This document shows, in pieces, positions 35,591 to 44,203 of a stretch of DNA of 64,000 nucleotides; the stretch's first letter is position 1, and every line of letters begins with the position of its first letter. The position numbers and the translations under genes were made by a program. Source of the DNA: Bacteroidota bacterium (GTDB taxonomy: Bacteria > Bacteroidota > Bacteroidia > Chitinophagales > Chitinophagaceae); the NCBI GenBank assembly GCA_023424015.1, contig JAFAEM010000016.1, forward strand, positions 114,876-178,875. The letters are read 5' to 3'. The notes beneath the pieces were generated by a model. It had not been told where the DNA came from, searched no databases, and saw only the letters and a list, made by a program, of their open reading frames with translations.

Positions 35591-35667
35591 TGGATGCTGG
35601 ATACTAGATACTGGATACTGGATGCTGGATACTGGATACTGGATGCTGGATACTGGAAGTTGGATGT
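35591..35667. repeat. Tandem heptamer array, 11 units (CTGGATR family)
   Basis: Eleven consecutive 7-bp units on the plus strand, mostly tggatac or tggatgc, with decayed ends (tagatac, tggaagt, tggatgt). It lies 33 bases upstream of the gcvP start and, if gcvP is transcribed from beyond it, falls within the gcvP leader. Same family as 344-399 and 63844-63876. Confidence 0.9.
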
Positions 35668-35818
35668 TGTATAATACATTGATTATGTGCAATTATGCCT
35701 TAATTCAGCAAATAGTAGCATGTAACGGTATGCTAATAAATGGGTGCAAAGTTACGGGAGGAAGGGGACAAAAAAACTGAGTTGTGTAACTGTGGAAAAC
35801 AGGTTGTTACTTTGCCTT

Positions 35819-36307
35819 ATGGAGCAAGGGATATTGAAAAACTGGGAAAAAAAGTCGGCCGAACGTCAAAAGCTCTACCGGCAATATCTCCAGCGTGTTG
35901 ACAAGAATAAGCTGCTTCGCCAATTGCCTGACCTGCACGAAGAAGCATTTTCAAGGGTGGATTGTCTCCAGTGCGCTAACTGTTGTAAAAACTATTCACC
36001 CCGTTTCAAGACAACGGATATCAGGCGGATCGCCAAGTTTCTCCGGATGAAGGAAAGTGTGTTTATTGACACCTACCTTGTTGTGGACGACGAGGGCGAT
36101 TTTGTAGTAAAATCCAAACCCTGTCCCTTCCTGGGTGATGGAAATATGTGCAGTATCTATGACCAGCGACCTTCTGATTGTCAGCGTTTTCCCTACACCG
36201 ACGAGGACGTGATCTACAAGCGACAGCAACTCACCCTGAAAAACTCCAGGTTTTGTCCGATCACCTATTTCGTGCTGGAAAGACTGAAGGAAGCCGGTCA
36301 AAAATAA
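35819..36307 (+). CDS. YkgJ-family cysteine-cluster protein
   Basis: 162 residues from the ATG at 35819; the frame is open upstream to 35744, but that part is uncharacteristic. The cluster CLQCANCC, a later SKPCPFL, MCSIYDQRPSDCQRFP and a final FCPIT give the CxxCxxCC...C...C...RPxxC pattern of UPF0153/YkgJ proteins, which probably bind zinc or an Fe-S cluster. Function unknown. TACTTTG (35810-35816) ends two bases before the ATG and resembles a -7 box, one T short. Confidence 0.9.
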   Translation: MEQGILKNWEKKSAERQKLYRQYLQRVDKNKLLRQLPDLHEEAFSRVDCLQCANCCKNYSPRFKTTDIRRIAKFLRMKESVFIDTYLVVDDEGDFVVKSKPCPFLGDGNMCSIYDQRPSDCQRFPYTDEDVIYKRQQLTLKNSRFCPITYFVLERLKEAGQK

Positions 36308-36350
36308 TACGACAAAATGTAATTTTTCAGTGCAAAATGTCGTATATTTG
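36307..36350 (+). promoter_or_regulatory. Promoter and inverted-repeat operator of the Xre-RES pair
   Basis: An exact 8-bp inverted repeat ATACGACA (36307-36314) / TGTCGTAT (36338-36345) flanks a 23-base spacer. A direct repeat CAAAATGT (36313-36320, 36333-36340) overlaps both arms. The right arm runs into TATATTTG (36343-36350), a perfect -7 box 15 bases before the GTG at 36366. A repressor bound here would cover the promoter, as expected for an autoregulated antitoxin. Confidence 0.65.
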
Positions 36351-36365
36351 GGAAAATTGATAACA

Positions 36366-36869
36366 GTGAAAAAGACCCAGAAAAAAAGCGTCGCCGACCA
36401 GGCTTATGATGGGCCTTCTACCGCAGAAGAGCCCGCTGTGAGATATGAAAGTTTCAATGTGATACTGGGTGGAAAGCATCGTTCCCAACGTTCCACACCG
36501 GGAGATTTTGACCTGATCAAGCTGACCCGTGAAGGGGTAAAAAAATCTTCCCTCAAGTCACTCGCCGCTTACCTCGGCATTCCGATGGAAACCATGGGAG
36601 GATTATTGCATACCTCCTACAGGAATCTCCAACGAAAAGATGACGATTCGGTTTTGGATACTTTAAAAACCGAGCGTGTCCTTGAGCTGGCTTCGTTTGT
36701 GCAACGCGGTATACAGGTCATTGGCAGCAGGGATGGTTTTGCCGAATGGCTTCAAAGCCCGCTGCTCGCGCTCGGAAATAAAAAACCTCTTGATTTCCTG
36801 GATACTTCCTTCGGTATTAATTTCCTTCTAAAGATCCTTGGCCGCCTCGAGCAGGGAGTTTATTCATAG
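36366..36869 (+). CDS. Xre/MbcA/ParS-type antitoxin (DUF2384)
   Basis: 167 residues from the GTG at 36366. A GTG at 36330 lies upstream of the -7 box and so cannot be on that transcript. After a charged tail, the N-terminal helical DNA-binding domain (SLAAYLGIPMETMGGLL) is followed by the DUF2384 toxin-binding domain: VIGSRDGFAEWLQSP, ALGNKKPLDFLDTSFGIN and a closing LGRLEQGVYS, whose C-terminus normally plugs the toxin active site. The toxin gene starts 4 bases later. Confidence 0.9.
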   Translation: MKKTQKKSVADQAYDGPSTAEEPAVRYESFNVILGGKHRSQRSTPGDFDLIKLTREGVKKSSLKSLAAYLGIPMETMGGLLHTSYRNLQRKDDDSVLDTLKTERVLELASFVQRGIQVIGSRDGFAEWLQSPLLALGNKKPLDFLDTSFGINFLLKILGRLEQGVYS

Positions 36870-36872
36870 GCT

Positions 36873-37331
36873 ATGGAGGTATATCGTATTTCCCAGGATG
36901 AATTTTCAAATGATCTTAACGGTACCGGCGCCAAGTTATATGGAGGCCGCTGGAACAGTGCAGGTCTGTCGGCGTTATATGCAGCATCTACCAGGTCGCT
37001 GGCACTGCTGGAAACCCTTGCACATACGACCGCAAAAATGCTTCAGCTAAAGACTTACGTGTTGTCGGTGATCCATATCCCCGATAACGCTTTACAACAG
37101 GTCATTTCTTTAAGCGAGCTCACGGCAGGATGGGATGCGATGGATATAAATGAGCAAACTACCAGTAGGGGTGACAGGTTCTTACGCACCAACCAGAAAC
37201 TGATATTGTCAGTACCTAGCGTATTGATGCCGGAGGAGAATATTTTTGTGATCAATCCTCGTCATGATGATATGGGGAAAGTAAAGGTCACTCACAGACG
37301 ACGCGTACACTTCGACAAGCGAATCGTGTAG
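36873..37331 (+). CDS. RES-domain toxin (NAD+-degrading family)
   Basis: 152 residues, normal for the family. The name-giving residues are present: Arg5 (MEVYRI), the GGRWN block at 24-28, Glu47 in LALLETL and Ser116 in VPSVLMPEENIFVINP. RES toxins such as MbcT and ParT consume or use NAD+ and are held inactive by their DUF2384 antitoxin. Overall integrity suggests a working toxin. It is convergent with the following MFS gene (22-base gap). Confidence 0.92.
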   Translation: MEVYRISQDEFSNDLNGTGAKLYGGRWNSAGLSALYAASTRSLALLETLAHTTAKMLQLKTYVLSVIHIPDNALQQVISLSELTAGWDAMDINEQTTSRGDRFLRTNQKLILSVPSVLMPEENIFVINPRHDDMGKVKVTHRRRVHFDKRIV

Positions 37332-37353
37332 AATAAAGTTTTAAGATATTTCA

Positions 37354-38604
37354 TCAGTATTCAAATTTTCTCAAAGCCGGAGCTTTCCACCAGGTGGTGA
37401 TCACCACGCCTAGTGTCATACAGCCACCAAAGATTACCGAGGGTACCACACCTAATAATCGGGAAGCCATACCACTTTCAAACTGGCCGAGTTCATTGCT
37501 GGAGTTGACAAACATGGAACTGACGCTACTGACCCGTCCACGCATGTGATCGGGTGTTTTTAGTTGAATAACAGTACCTCGTACTACCACGCTGATCCCA
37601 TCCAGCATGCCTGCGAGCATTAATGCTAAAAAAGAAAGTACGAACCATTTCGACAATGCAAAAATGATGATGCATATCCCAAAGCCGGCGACTGCCAGCA
37701 TCAGCTTTTTGCCCTGCTTTTTTTTCATGGGTGAAATGGTAAGCAGGACCACCACGCAAATAGCACCAATATCAATGGCTGCATTCAACCACCCGAATCC
37801 CATCGGTCCAACTTTCAAAATATCCCGGGCAAACACTGGTATCATCGCTGCCACTCCACCAAATAGTACCGCAAACATATCCAGCGCCAGGGCACCTAAA
37901 AGCTCCTTGGTCTTATACACAAAACGTAAACCTTCTTTCACACTTTCCCAGGTGCGGATCTCACCGCTTTTCATATGAACTGGTTTAGGCTTCAGTCGTG
38001 TCAAAACTACTAGGGCGGTTGTCATCATACAACAGATGATGATCTGTGTTCCCATGATACCCACCAGCGCTATCATGAAGCCACCCATGGCATGTCCCGT
38101 TACCGACGCAGTGAGCCAGCTGCCCTGGCTCCAGGTGGTGGCGTTTTGCAGGTATTGCTTGGGAACGATGGTGGCAATCATGGCGCTAAAGACAGGGCCT
38201 GCAAATGAGCGAAAAATACCTGTACAGAAAATCACGGCATAGATAAAGTAACTGATATAAATGTTTTTTACGTGTGTGTCAACAAATGGCGTAGTCAGAA
38301 ACAACAACACAACAGCCGCGCAGATATAGGCAAAAACACTTCTCAGAAGGAGTTTTCTTTTTTCACTGATATCGATAACATGCCCGGAGTAAAGCGCCAT
38401 CGACAGCGCGGGGATCACTTCGGAAAGTCCTACCAGGCCTATGGCAAACGGATCATTTGTCAACTCATACACCCACCATCCCACCAGCGTGCTCATCATG
38501 CGCAATGACATGATAAATAAAAATCTACCCAGGACAAGATTTTTGTACTCCGGTATTTTAACCGCAGCAAAGGGGTCATCTGTGATTTGGGGAGGGTGAC
38601 TCAT
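37354..38604 (-). CDS. MFS transporter (MFS_3/enterobactin-exporter-like)
   Basis: 416 residues with about 11-12 membrane segments. The N-terminus FAAVKIPEYKNLVLGRFLF and the segment WWVYELTNDPFAIGLVGLSE are typical of the MFS_3 group that includes enterobactin and macrolide exporters. ATTWSQGSWLTASVTGHAMGG and PDHMRGRVSSVSSMFVNSSN are also characteristic. Probably an exporter; substrate unknown. Confidence 0.9.
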   Translation of the reverse strand: MSHPPQITDDPFAAVKIPEYKNLVLGRFLFIMSLRMMSTLVGWWVYELTNDPFAIGLVGLSEVIPALSMALYSGHVIDISEKRKLLLRSVFAYICAAVVLLFLTTPFVDTHVKNIYISYFIYAVIFCTGIFRSFAGPVFSAMIATIVPKQYLQNATTWSQGSWLTASVTGHAMGGFMIALVGIMGTQIIICCMMTTALVVLTRLKPKPVHMKSGEIRTWESVKEGLRFVYKTKELLGALALDMFAVLFGGVAAMIPVFARDILKVGPMGFGWLNAAIDIGAICVVVLLTISPMKKKQGKKLMLAVAGFGICIIIFALSKWFVLSFLALMLAGMLDGISVVVRGTVIQLKTPDHMRGRVSSVSSMFVNSSNELGQFESGMASRLLGVVPSVIFGGCMTLGVVITTWWKAPALRKFEY

Positions 38605-38668
38605 GATAAGTATGCAATCGGGGACCTGAAAACCTGGAAACTATAAGTACTTCGTCTTCTCATTTTTA

Positions 38669-39301
38669 TTAAGGTAAGGAGATATAATGTTGCCCGTCAC
38701 TATACTCGTTTTCCAGCGCATCAGTAATAGCTTGAAGGTGTTTTTTGTTGCCCAGGAAATCAGCGTTGCTCACGTCAATAAACAGTGTTTTTATATTGTG
38801 ATCACGTATATAGCTCGTATAGGTTTCCTGGATATTATAAAGGTAGTCATCCGGAATATTTTGTTCGTAAGAGCGATTGCGCTTGCGGATATTGGCCTGC
38901 AACTTACTTACCGGGGCGTGTAGGTAGATCAGCAGATCAGGTTGAATCAATTGCTGGTGAATAATATCAAATAACCGTTGGTAAAGCCGGAACTCATCAT
39001 CTGGCAGAGTAACTTTGGCAAACAAAAGGCATTTTGTGAACAGATAATCGGAGATGGTTAGCTGACGGAACATGTCCTTTTGTTGCAAGAGTTCCTTGAG
39101 CTGTTTGAATCGTTCGGCCATGAAAAATAATTCGAGCGGGAAAGCATACTGGGACGGATTTTCATAGAATTTGGGAAGAAAAGGATTATCGGCAAATTCT
39201 TCGAGTATTAACCTTGCGTTGTAGTGTTTGGATAATAAATGGGCTAATGTTGTTTTACCTGCCCCGATATTTCCTTCGATAGTAATAAAATGATAGTTCA
39301 T
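38669..39301 (-). CDS. Deoxynucleoside kinase
   Basis: 210 residues. P-loop GNIGAGKTT at 10-18, followed by LILEEFADNPFLPKFYENP and the ERF helix FFMAERFKQLKEL. The lid region RNRSYEQNIPDDYL (KxRxR.E type) and the base-binding LIYLHAPVSKLQANI are also present. The family phosphorylates deoxyadenosine, deoxyguanosine or other deoxynucleosides for salvage. It sits 92 bases downstream of folK on the same strand. Confidence 0.94.
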   Translation of the reverse strand: MNYHFITIEGNIGAGKTTLAHLLSKHYNARLILEEFADNPFLPKFYENPSQYAFPLELFFMAERFKQLKELLQQKDMFRQLTISDYLFTKCLLFAKVTLPDDEFRLYQRLFDIIHQQLIQPDLLIYLHAPVSKLQANIRKRNRSYEQNIPDDYLYNIQETYTSYIRDHNIKTLFIDVSNADFLGNKKHLQAITDALENEYSDGQHYISLP

Positions 39302-39393
39302 TGCTGCGATTCATAGACCGGTGAACCGCAAAGTAAATAAAATGGCGGAGTGGTGATGACAAGCCTCAATATATTGTGGATAAGTCCGGAAAC

Positions 39394-39897
39394 TTAACCC
39401 CTGTATATTGAAACTTCCAGCGGATCTGTACATTCAGCAAGCAGTTTCGAAATAGTTTTTTTATACAACGGGTGTAGCAGATTGGGAGCTATCTCCGCTA
39501 GTGGCGTCATCACAAAACGCCTTTCCTGCATTCGTGGATGAGGCACCTCTAAAGATGGTTCTTTAATAATGACATCATCAAAAAGCAGAATGTCAATATC
39601 GATAGTTCGCGGCCCGTTTTTTTCCTTGCGAAAACGACCCAGCTTTTTTTCAATCGACAGTATTTTTTTTAGAAGTTGCTTTGGCTCGAGTCCGGTTTGA
39701 ATTTGCAGGACCTGATTTAAAAACGGCGGCTGGTCTGTTTTGCCCCATGCTTCGGTTTCGTAGATGGAAGATGCCAATATAACCTCGCCGCAATGCTGAT
39801 TAATCAGTTCGTTTGCACTGGTCAGGTTCCTCAACCGGTCGCCCATATTACCGCCTGTCAACAACCAGGCTGTATGCGGAAAAGCTGTCTTCGCCAT
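39394..39897 (-). CDS. folK: 6-hydroxymethyl-7,8-dihydropterin pyrophosphokinase
   Basis: 167 residues, the usual length. It shows LLTGGNMGDRLRNL at the N-terminus, YETEAWGKTDQPPFLNQVL, the catalytic stretch RTIDIDILLFDDV with the Mg-binding DxD, and PHPRMQERRFVMTPLAEIAP. It transfers pyrophosphate from ATP to the pterin alcohol in folate synthesis. It is divergent from sppA (45-base gap). Confidence 0.97.
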   Translation of the reverse strand: MAKTAFPHTAWLLTGGNMGDRLRNLTSANELINQHCGEVILASSIYETEAWGKTDQPPFLNQVLQIQTGLEPKQLLKKILSIEKKLGRFRKEKNGPRTIDIDILLFDDVIIKEPSLEVPHPRMQERRFVMTPLAEIAPNLLHPLYKKTISKLLAECTDPLEVSIYRG

Positions 39898-39912
39898 GGC
39901 CCCAAATATCTT

Positions 39913-39920
39913 TATTTTTG
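39913..39920 (+). promoter_or_regulatory. -7 box of sppA
   Basis: TATTTTTG matches TAnnTTTG and lies 22 bases before the sppA ATG, within the 45-base gap to the divergent folK gene. Confidence 0.5.
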
Positions 39921-39942
39921 ATATTCAACAATGTATTGACAT

Positions 39943-41691
39943 ATGTGGAATTTTTTCAAGATTGTCCTCGCGTGTTTACTGGCATTAGTGGTGTTTAGTC
40001 TGCTGGCCGTGTTTTTCCTGGTTTCCATGGCAGGCGGACTGGCAGCAAAAGATAAGCCCCGCATAGCTTCCAACTCAGTTATAGTATTGGATCTTGCGCA
40101 GCATTATCGAGAGCAGGTCACTCAAAATCCGCTGGCGATATTAAGCAGTAACCAGTCAGACGTTCCGGGTCTTTATGATGTCATAAGATTGTTGAAACTC
40201 GCAAAAGCGGATAAAAATATTGCAGGCATATATATCATTGCTAATACAAACCCGAATGGTTTCGCAGCCAGCGACGAGATCAGGAATGCCCTGAAAGATT
40301 TTAAATCGGGTGGCAAGTTTGTCATGGCGCATGGCGATATCATGACGCAGTCAGCCTACAGCGTAGCAAATATCGCAGACAAGATTTATGTAAGTCCGCA
40401 AGGTTACCTGGAATGGGATGGATACAGTGTTGAACTAGCTTTTGTAAAAGGTAGTTTGGACAAACTGGATATCGAACCGCAAATATTTTATGCCGGGAAA
40501 TTCAAAAGCGCTACTGAACCATTTCGTGCAGCAGAAATGACGCCGGAGAATGAACTACAGACTTCTGTCTGGCTCAACGATCTGTATAGCGATTTCCTGG
40601 TGAAGACCGCGGAAGTAAGAAAGAAAGATACCGCCACTCTGCACCGGCTCGCAAACGAAGCAGCGATTCAGACTGCGAATGATGCGGTGACAAATGGCCT
40701 GGTGGACGGCGTAAAGTATGACGATGAACTAAAGGACGAGATAAAAACAAACCTGGGAATTGGTAAGTACGACCGGATCAATTTTACAACGATCAATACA
40801 TATTACGCTGCTTCGAATATCCGCAAGAGAAGTGGTGACAAGATCGCCCTGATCTATGCTGAAGGAAATATCGTGGATGGAAAATCAGAGGAAGGTATCG
40901 GTGGCGAAACCTATCGCAACCTTGTGCGAAAAGCCCGTCTCGACAGATCGATAAAGGCAATTGTCCTTCGGGTTAACTCCGGTGGTGGCAGTGCGATGGC
41001 GAGTGAAGCGATCTGGCGCGAGCTGGCGCTGGCCAAACACGAAAAGCCCGTGATCGTGAGTTTTGGCGACGTAGCGGCTTCGGGCGGCTACTATATTGCC
41101 TGCGCAGCCGATAGCATTTTTGCTTTGCCCACAACAATTACAGGTTCTATTGGTGTATTCGGGATCATTCCCAATATGCAGTCATTTTTTAAAAACAAGC
41201 TGGGCATTACTTTCGACGGTGTAAAAACTTCACCGTATGCTGACGCTGGAGCAATATACCGACCCCTGAATGAACCGGAAAAGAAAATGGTGCAGGCAAG
41301 CGTGGACCTTATCTACACCACGTTCAAACAAAGAGTGGCAGAAGGCCGGAAAAGGGATACCACTTATATCGACAGCATCGCCCAGGGCCGCGTGTGGACT
41401 GGTTTGAAAGCAAAGGACATAGGTCTGATCGACCGCTTTGGAGGAATTGAAGATGCCATCGTCGCAGCTGCCGCAAAAGCCGGCCTGACCGATTACAGCG
41501 TGAGAGAGTATCCCGAGCCACAGAGTATTTTTGAAAAGATCTTTGGAAAGGACGATCCTATGAGCTATACGGATAAGATCAAAAAGGAAATCGGTGAAGA
41601 CAATTTCAAGATCTACCAGGAAATAAAACGGGTAAGGGAAATGAGCAACTCCGTCCAGACCCGGTTACCTTTTGAGTTTTATATCCGCTAA
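39943..41691 (+). CDS. sppA: Signal peptide peptidase SppA (67K type)
   Basis: 582 residues with an N-terminal membrane anchor (about 6-28) and two S49 peptidase repeats. The catalytic dyad is visible: Lys188 in GKFKSATEPF (N-terminal repeat) and Ser380 in GDVAASGGYYIACAAD (C-terminal repeat), matching Lys209 and Ser409 of E. coli SppA. The supporting blocks RVNSGGGSAMASE and TITGSIGVFGI are intact. It degrades cleaved signal peptides in the membrane as a tetramer facing the periplasm. Confidence 0.97.
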   Translation: MWNFFKIVLACLLALVVFSLLAVFFLVSMAGGLAAKDKPRIASNSVIVLDLAQHYREQVTQNPLAILSSNQSDVPGLYDVIRLLKLAKADKNIAGIYIIANTNPNGFAASDEIRNALKDFKSGGKFVMAHGDIMTQSAYSVANIADKIYVSPQGYLEWDGYSVELAFVKGSLDKLDIEPQIFYAGKFKSATEPFRAAEMTPENELQTSVWLNDLYSDFLVKTAEVRKKDTATLHRLANEAAIQTANDAVTNGLVDGVKYDDELKDEIKTNLGIGKYDRINFTTINTYYAASNIRKRSGDKIALIYAEGNIVDGKSEEGIGGETYRNLVRKARLDRSIKAIVLRVNSGGGSAMASEAIWRELALAKHEKPVIVSFGDVAASGGYYIACAADSIFALPTTITGSIGVFGIIPNMQSFFKNKLGITFDGVKTSPYADAGAIYRPLNEPEKKMVQASVDLIYTTFKQRVAEGRKRDTTYIDSIAQGRVWTGLKAKDIGLIDRFGGIEDAIVAAAAKAGLTDYSVREYPEPQSIFEKIFGKDDPMSYTDKIKKEIGEDNFKIYQEIKRVREMSNSVQTRLPFEFYIR

Positions 41692-41762
41692 ATTGATATT
41701 GAACCGTTTTAAGCAATTCAAATCTGAACGTTGAAAATGAAACGAGGTTGGAATAGGAAACT

Positions 41763-41770
41763 TACATTTG
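41763..41770 (+). promoter_or_regulatory. -7 box of the ABC-2 permease gene
   Basis: TACATTTG matches TAnnTTTG and lies 17 bases before the ATG at 41788, giving this gene its own promoter downstream of sppA. Confidence 0.5.
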
Positions 41771-41787
41771 CTGACCAACTTTTTTAA

Positions 41788-42897
41788 ATGCCAAAACCGT
41801 ATAGCCAGGCAAGGGCGCTCTGGGCCATCACCCGGGGGAGTTTTAAAGCCATTTTCGCCCAGCCCATTTCGATCGTTTTCAGTTTGCTGTTCCCGATAAT
41901 ATTTATCCTGATCTTCGGGGCGTTTGGTAATAGTGGTGTACCCACGCAAAAGATCGCAGTGCGACCGGGTTCCGACACCAATAATGCCGTTTTCGACAGC
42001 CTGAGGGCTAATAAGTATGTTAAAGTTGAGAACTATGCGGATACCTTATTGATGCGGGATGAACTTGCAAAAGGAAAGCTAACAGGTATATTGTTTATCC
42101 AGCCAATTCCCGATAGTAGTACACACAAAAGAAAATTCCTGGTCCATCTACAATCGAGTTCGGCAAGTGGCACGTCGCTTTATCTTTTCCTGCAATCGCT
42201 CGACAACCTTGTGAATAAAATTGAATTGGCAGGAGTCGCTCCCTCAGCTAAACAATTTATTATCCAACCCGAGATCATCGAAGGACAGAAATACAGGCAA
42301 ATCGATTTTGTGTTACCAGGCCAGGTTGGATTTTCCATTTTGTTTGCCACTTTGTTTGGCATTGCCTTTACATTTTTCACCCTGCGCGAACAATTGGTAT
42401 TGAAAAGATTTTATGCATCGCCCGTGAAGCGTATCAATATTCTGATCGGTATCGGCATGAGCCGCTTATTTTTTCAACTGGTAAACGTTGTTGTGCTGAT
42501 CCTGTTTGGTTATTTCTTTCTCAACTTCACCCTGCAGCATGGATTTCTCACTTTCGTGGAAATGCTGGTCCTTTCAGTGGTCCTGCTTTTCCTGCTCATG
42601 GGTGTGGGATTGATCTTTAGCAGCCTCGCAAAGAGCGACGCGGTGATCCCGCTTTTAATAAATTTGTTTGGATTTCCTCAAATGCTTTTATCCGGGACTT
42701 TTTTCCCAGTCACCGTGTTTCCTAAATGGTTGCAGGAGATCTGTTATTTTCTCCCGCTGACGCAGTTTAATAATGCCATGCGTAAAATCTCCTTTGAAGG
42801 TCTGCATTTAAGTGATACCTGGAAAGAGATCGGAATGCTGGGTATCTGGACGGTAATTGTGTATGCGATCCTTGTAAGGGTGATCAAATGGGAATAA
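41788..42897 (+). CDS. ABC-2 type transporter permease
   Basis: 369 residues. One membrane helix near residue 30 (ISIVFSLLFPIIFILIFGAF), a large extracytoplasmic domain to about 175, then five hydrophobic segments with the cytoplasmic turn LREQLVLKRFYASPVKR, typical of ABC-2 permeases. LLLSGTFFPVTVFPKWLQ-like text before the last helices is also family-typical. No ATPase gene is adjacent; the partner must be encoded elsewhere. Confidence 0.92.
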   Translation: MPKPYSQARALWAITRGSFKAIFAQPISIVFSLLFPIIFILIFGAFGNSGVPTQKIAVRPGSDTNNAVFDSLRANKYVKVENYADTLLMRDELAKGKLTGILFIQPIPDSSTHKRKFLVHLQSSSASGTSLYLFLQSLDNLVNKIELAGVAPSAKQFIIQPEIIEGQKYRQIDFVLPGQVGFSILFATLFGIAFTFFTLREQLVLKRFYASPVKRINILIGIGMSRLFFQLVNVVVLILFGYFFLNFTLQHGFLTFVEMLVLSVVLLFLLMGVGLIFSSLAKSDAVIPLLINLFGFPQMLLSGTFFPVTVFPKWLQEICYFLPLTQFNNAMRKISFEGLHLSDTWKEIGMLGIWTVIVYAILVRVIKWE

Positions 42898-42941
42898 GGT
42901 TTTTATTAGCGACAGAAGTTAGTGTGTTTAAATTTTTTTGA

Positions 42942-43457
42942 ATGAAACTTGTTAGGCTCCTGGTTATAAGTGTGGTGCTTTTGTTTGTGGTAGTAACGGG
43001 CATGTCGTTGCTGATACCATCTAATGTCCGGATATCAAGGGCAACGAATATGAGTATTCCATCCGACTCTGTCAGATCATTTATTGCTGACATACACCGA
43101 TGGCCGGAATGGAACCCTTTTTTCCAGTCTGCAGCCGGGACAGGTGTGATCCATTATGACAGCGCTGGCGCTCCTTCGGGAATGGATCTGGATGGCATGC
43201 AGATCAGGTGGCTGGTGAAGAAAGCAGATGAAATGTCAGCCAGTATGACTAAACCTGGATTTAAAACAGTTGTCACCGGTTGGAATTTCATCACGCACCC
43301 CGGCACGGATTCGACAACCTTGCAATGGTATTTGGATTTCAAGCTTAAGTGGTATCCGTGGGAAAAATTTTCAAGCCTGCTGTTTGAAAAAAATTATGGC
43401 ATCCGGATGGAGCAGGGGTTGAACAACCTGAAAATTTTGACAACTGGCAACCGCTGA
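42942..43457 (+). CDS. SRPBCC (polyketide-cyclase-like) protein with membrane anchor
   Basis: 171 residues. An N-terminal hydrophobic helix (about 4-26) is followed by an SRPBCC-type fold: SIPSDSVRSFIADIHRWPEWNPFF is the hallmark start of the domain, and TTLQWYLDFKLKWYPWEKF fits a late strand and helix. Such domains form a hydrophobic pocket; ligand unknown. The anchor suggests it faces the periplasm. Confidence 0.82.
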   Translation: MKLVRLLVISVVLLFVVVTGMSLLIPSNVRISRATNMSIPSDSVRSFIADIHRWPEWNPFFQSAAGTGVIHYDSAGAPSGMDLDGMQIRWLVKKADEMSASMTKPGFKTVVTGWNFITHPGTDSTTLQWYLDFKLKWYPWEKFSSLLFEKNYGIRMEQGLNNLKILTTGNR

Positions 43458-43565
43458 TCATTTTATGAGCCCCGTCTGGCAGGTTATTTGTAGCTTCAGG
43501 GCACATTACCATCTGCCTGGATGGTCATACAATCAATTATCAAACAAACCTTAAATCATTCAACG

Positions 43566-44081
43566 ATGAAATCAGTATTGCTTTTAGCAGTATCGCTTAC
43601 AACGATGCTTTTTGCCTGTGGACAGGATGACAAATCAAAACGCCCCAGTCCGCCGGTACAGGCCAAAGAAACCCTGGCCAGCGGCGCGGTTGTTACAATC
43701 GACTATGGCCAGCCTTCGGTAAAAGGTCGGACCATCGGAAAGGACCTGGAGCCCATGCCGGGTAAGGTATGGCGTACCGGTGCCAATGAAGCCACTACCT
43801 TCGACGTGAGCAAATCTGTTAAAGTGGAGGGAAAAGACCTGCCAGCTGGGAAATACTCATTGTTTACCATTGCGGGCGATGGCGAATGGACGATAATTTT
43901 CAATAAAAACGCAAATCAGTGGGGTGCTTACAGTTATAAAGAATCGGAAGATGCGCTACGGGTAAAGGTAAAACCTTCCAAAGCGGCACAGTTTGCTGAA
44001 AAGATGACATTTAATATTGATAAGAACGGAACTGTGACATTGCTTTGGGGCGATACAAAAGTTGACTTTAAAGTCGTATAA
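43566..44081 (+). CDS. DUF2911 lipoprotein
   Basis: 171 residues from the ATG at 43566; the open frame extends upstream to 43521 without signal character. The lipoprotein signal MKSVLLLAVSLTTMLFAC has its lipobox Cys at 18. The DUF2911 core is complete: VTIDYGQPSVKGRTIG, GKVWRTGANEATTFDVS, LPAGKYSLFTIAGDGEWTII and FNKNANQWGAYSYKES. Function unknown, periplasmic or surface lipoprotein. Terminated by the hairpin at 44103. Confidence 0.93.
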   Translation: MKSVLLLAVSLTTMLFACGQDDKSKRPSPPVQAKETLASGAVVTIDYGQPSVKGRTIGKDLEPMPGKVWRTGANEATTFDVSKSVKVEGKDLPAGKYSLFTIAGDGEWTIIFNKNANQWGAYSYKESEDALRVKVKPSKAAQFAEKMTFNIDKNGTVTLLWGDTKVDFKVV

Positions 44082-44102
44082 ATTAATGTGTTAACCTGCA
44101 TT

Positions 44103-44130
44103 GCCGTTTCAGAAATGGGACGGCTTTTTT
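44103..44130 (+). terminator. Rho-independent terminator after the DUF2911 gene
   Basis: GCCGTTTC pairs with GGGACGGC (two G-T pairs) around a 6-base loop and is followed by six T residues, 22 bases after the stop. Confidence 0.85.
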
Positions 44131-44203
44131 CGTTTTACTGAGTTATTAGTACCGGGGTGCAACGATTCTATTGCAGCTATTGTCAGCTTAGTACCTGAAT
44201 TAT

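Noticed and set aside
36330..36365. Upstream GTG start for the Xre antitoxin
   Set aside because: It lies before the perfect -7 box and within the operator, so it would not be on the transcript.
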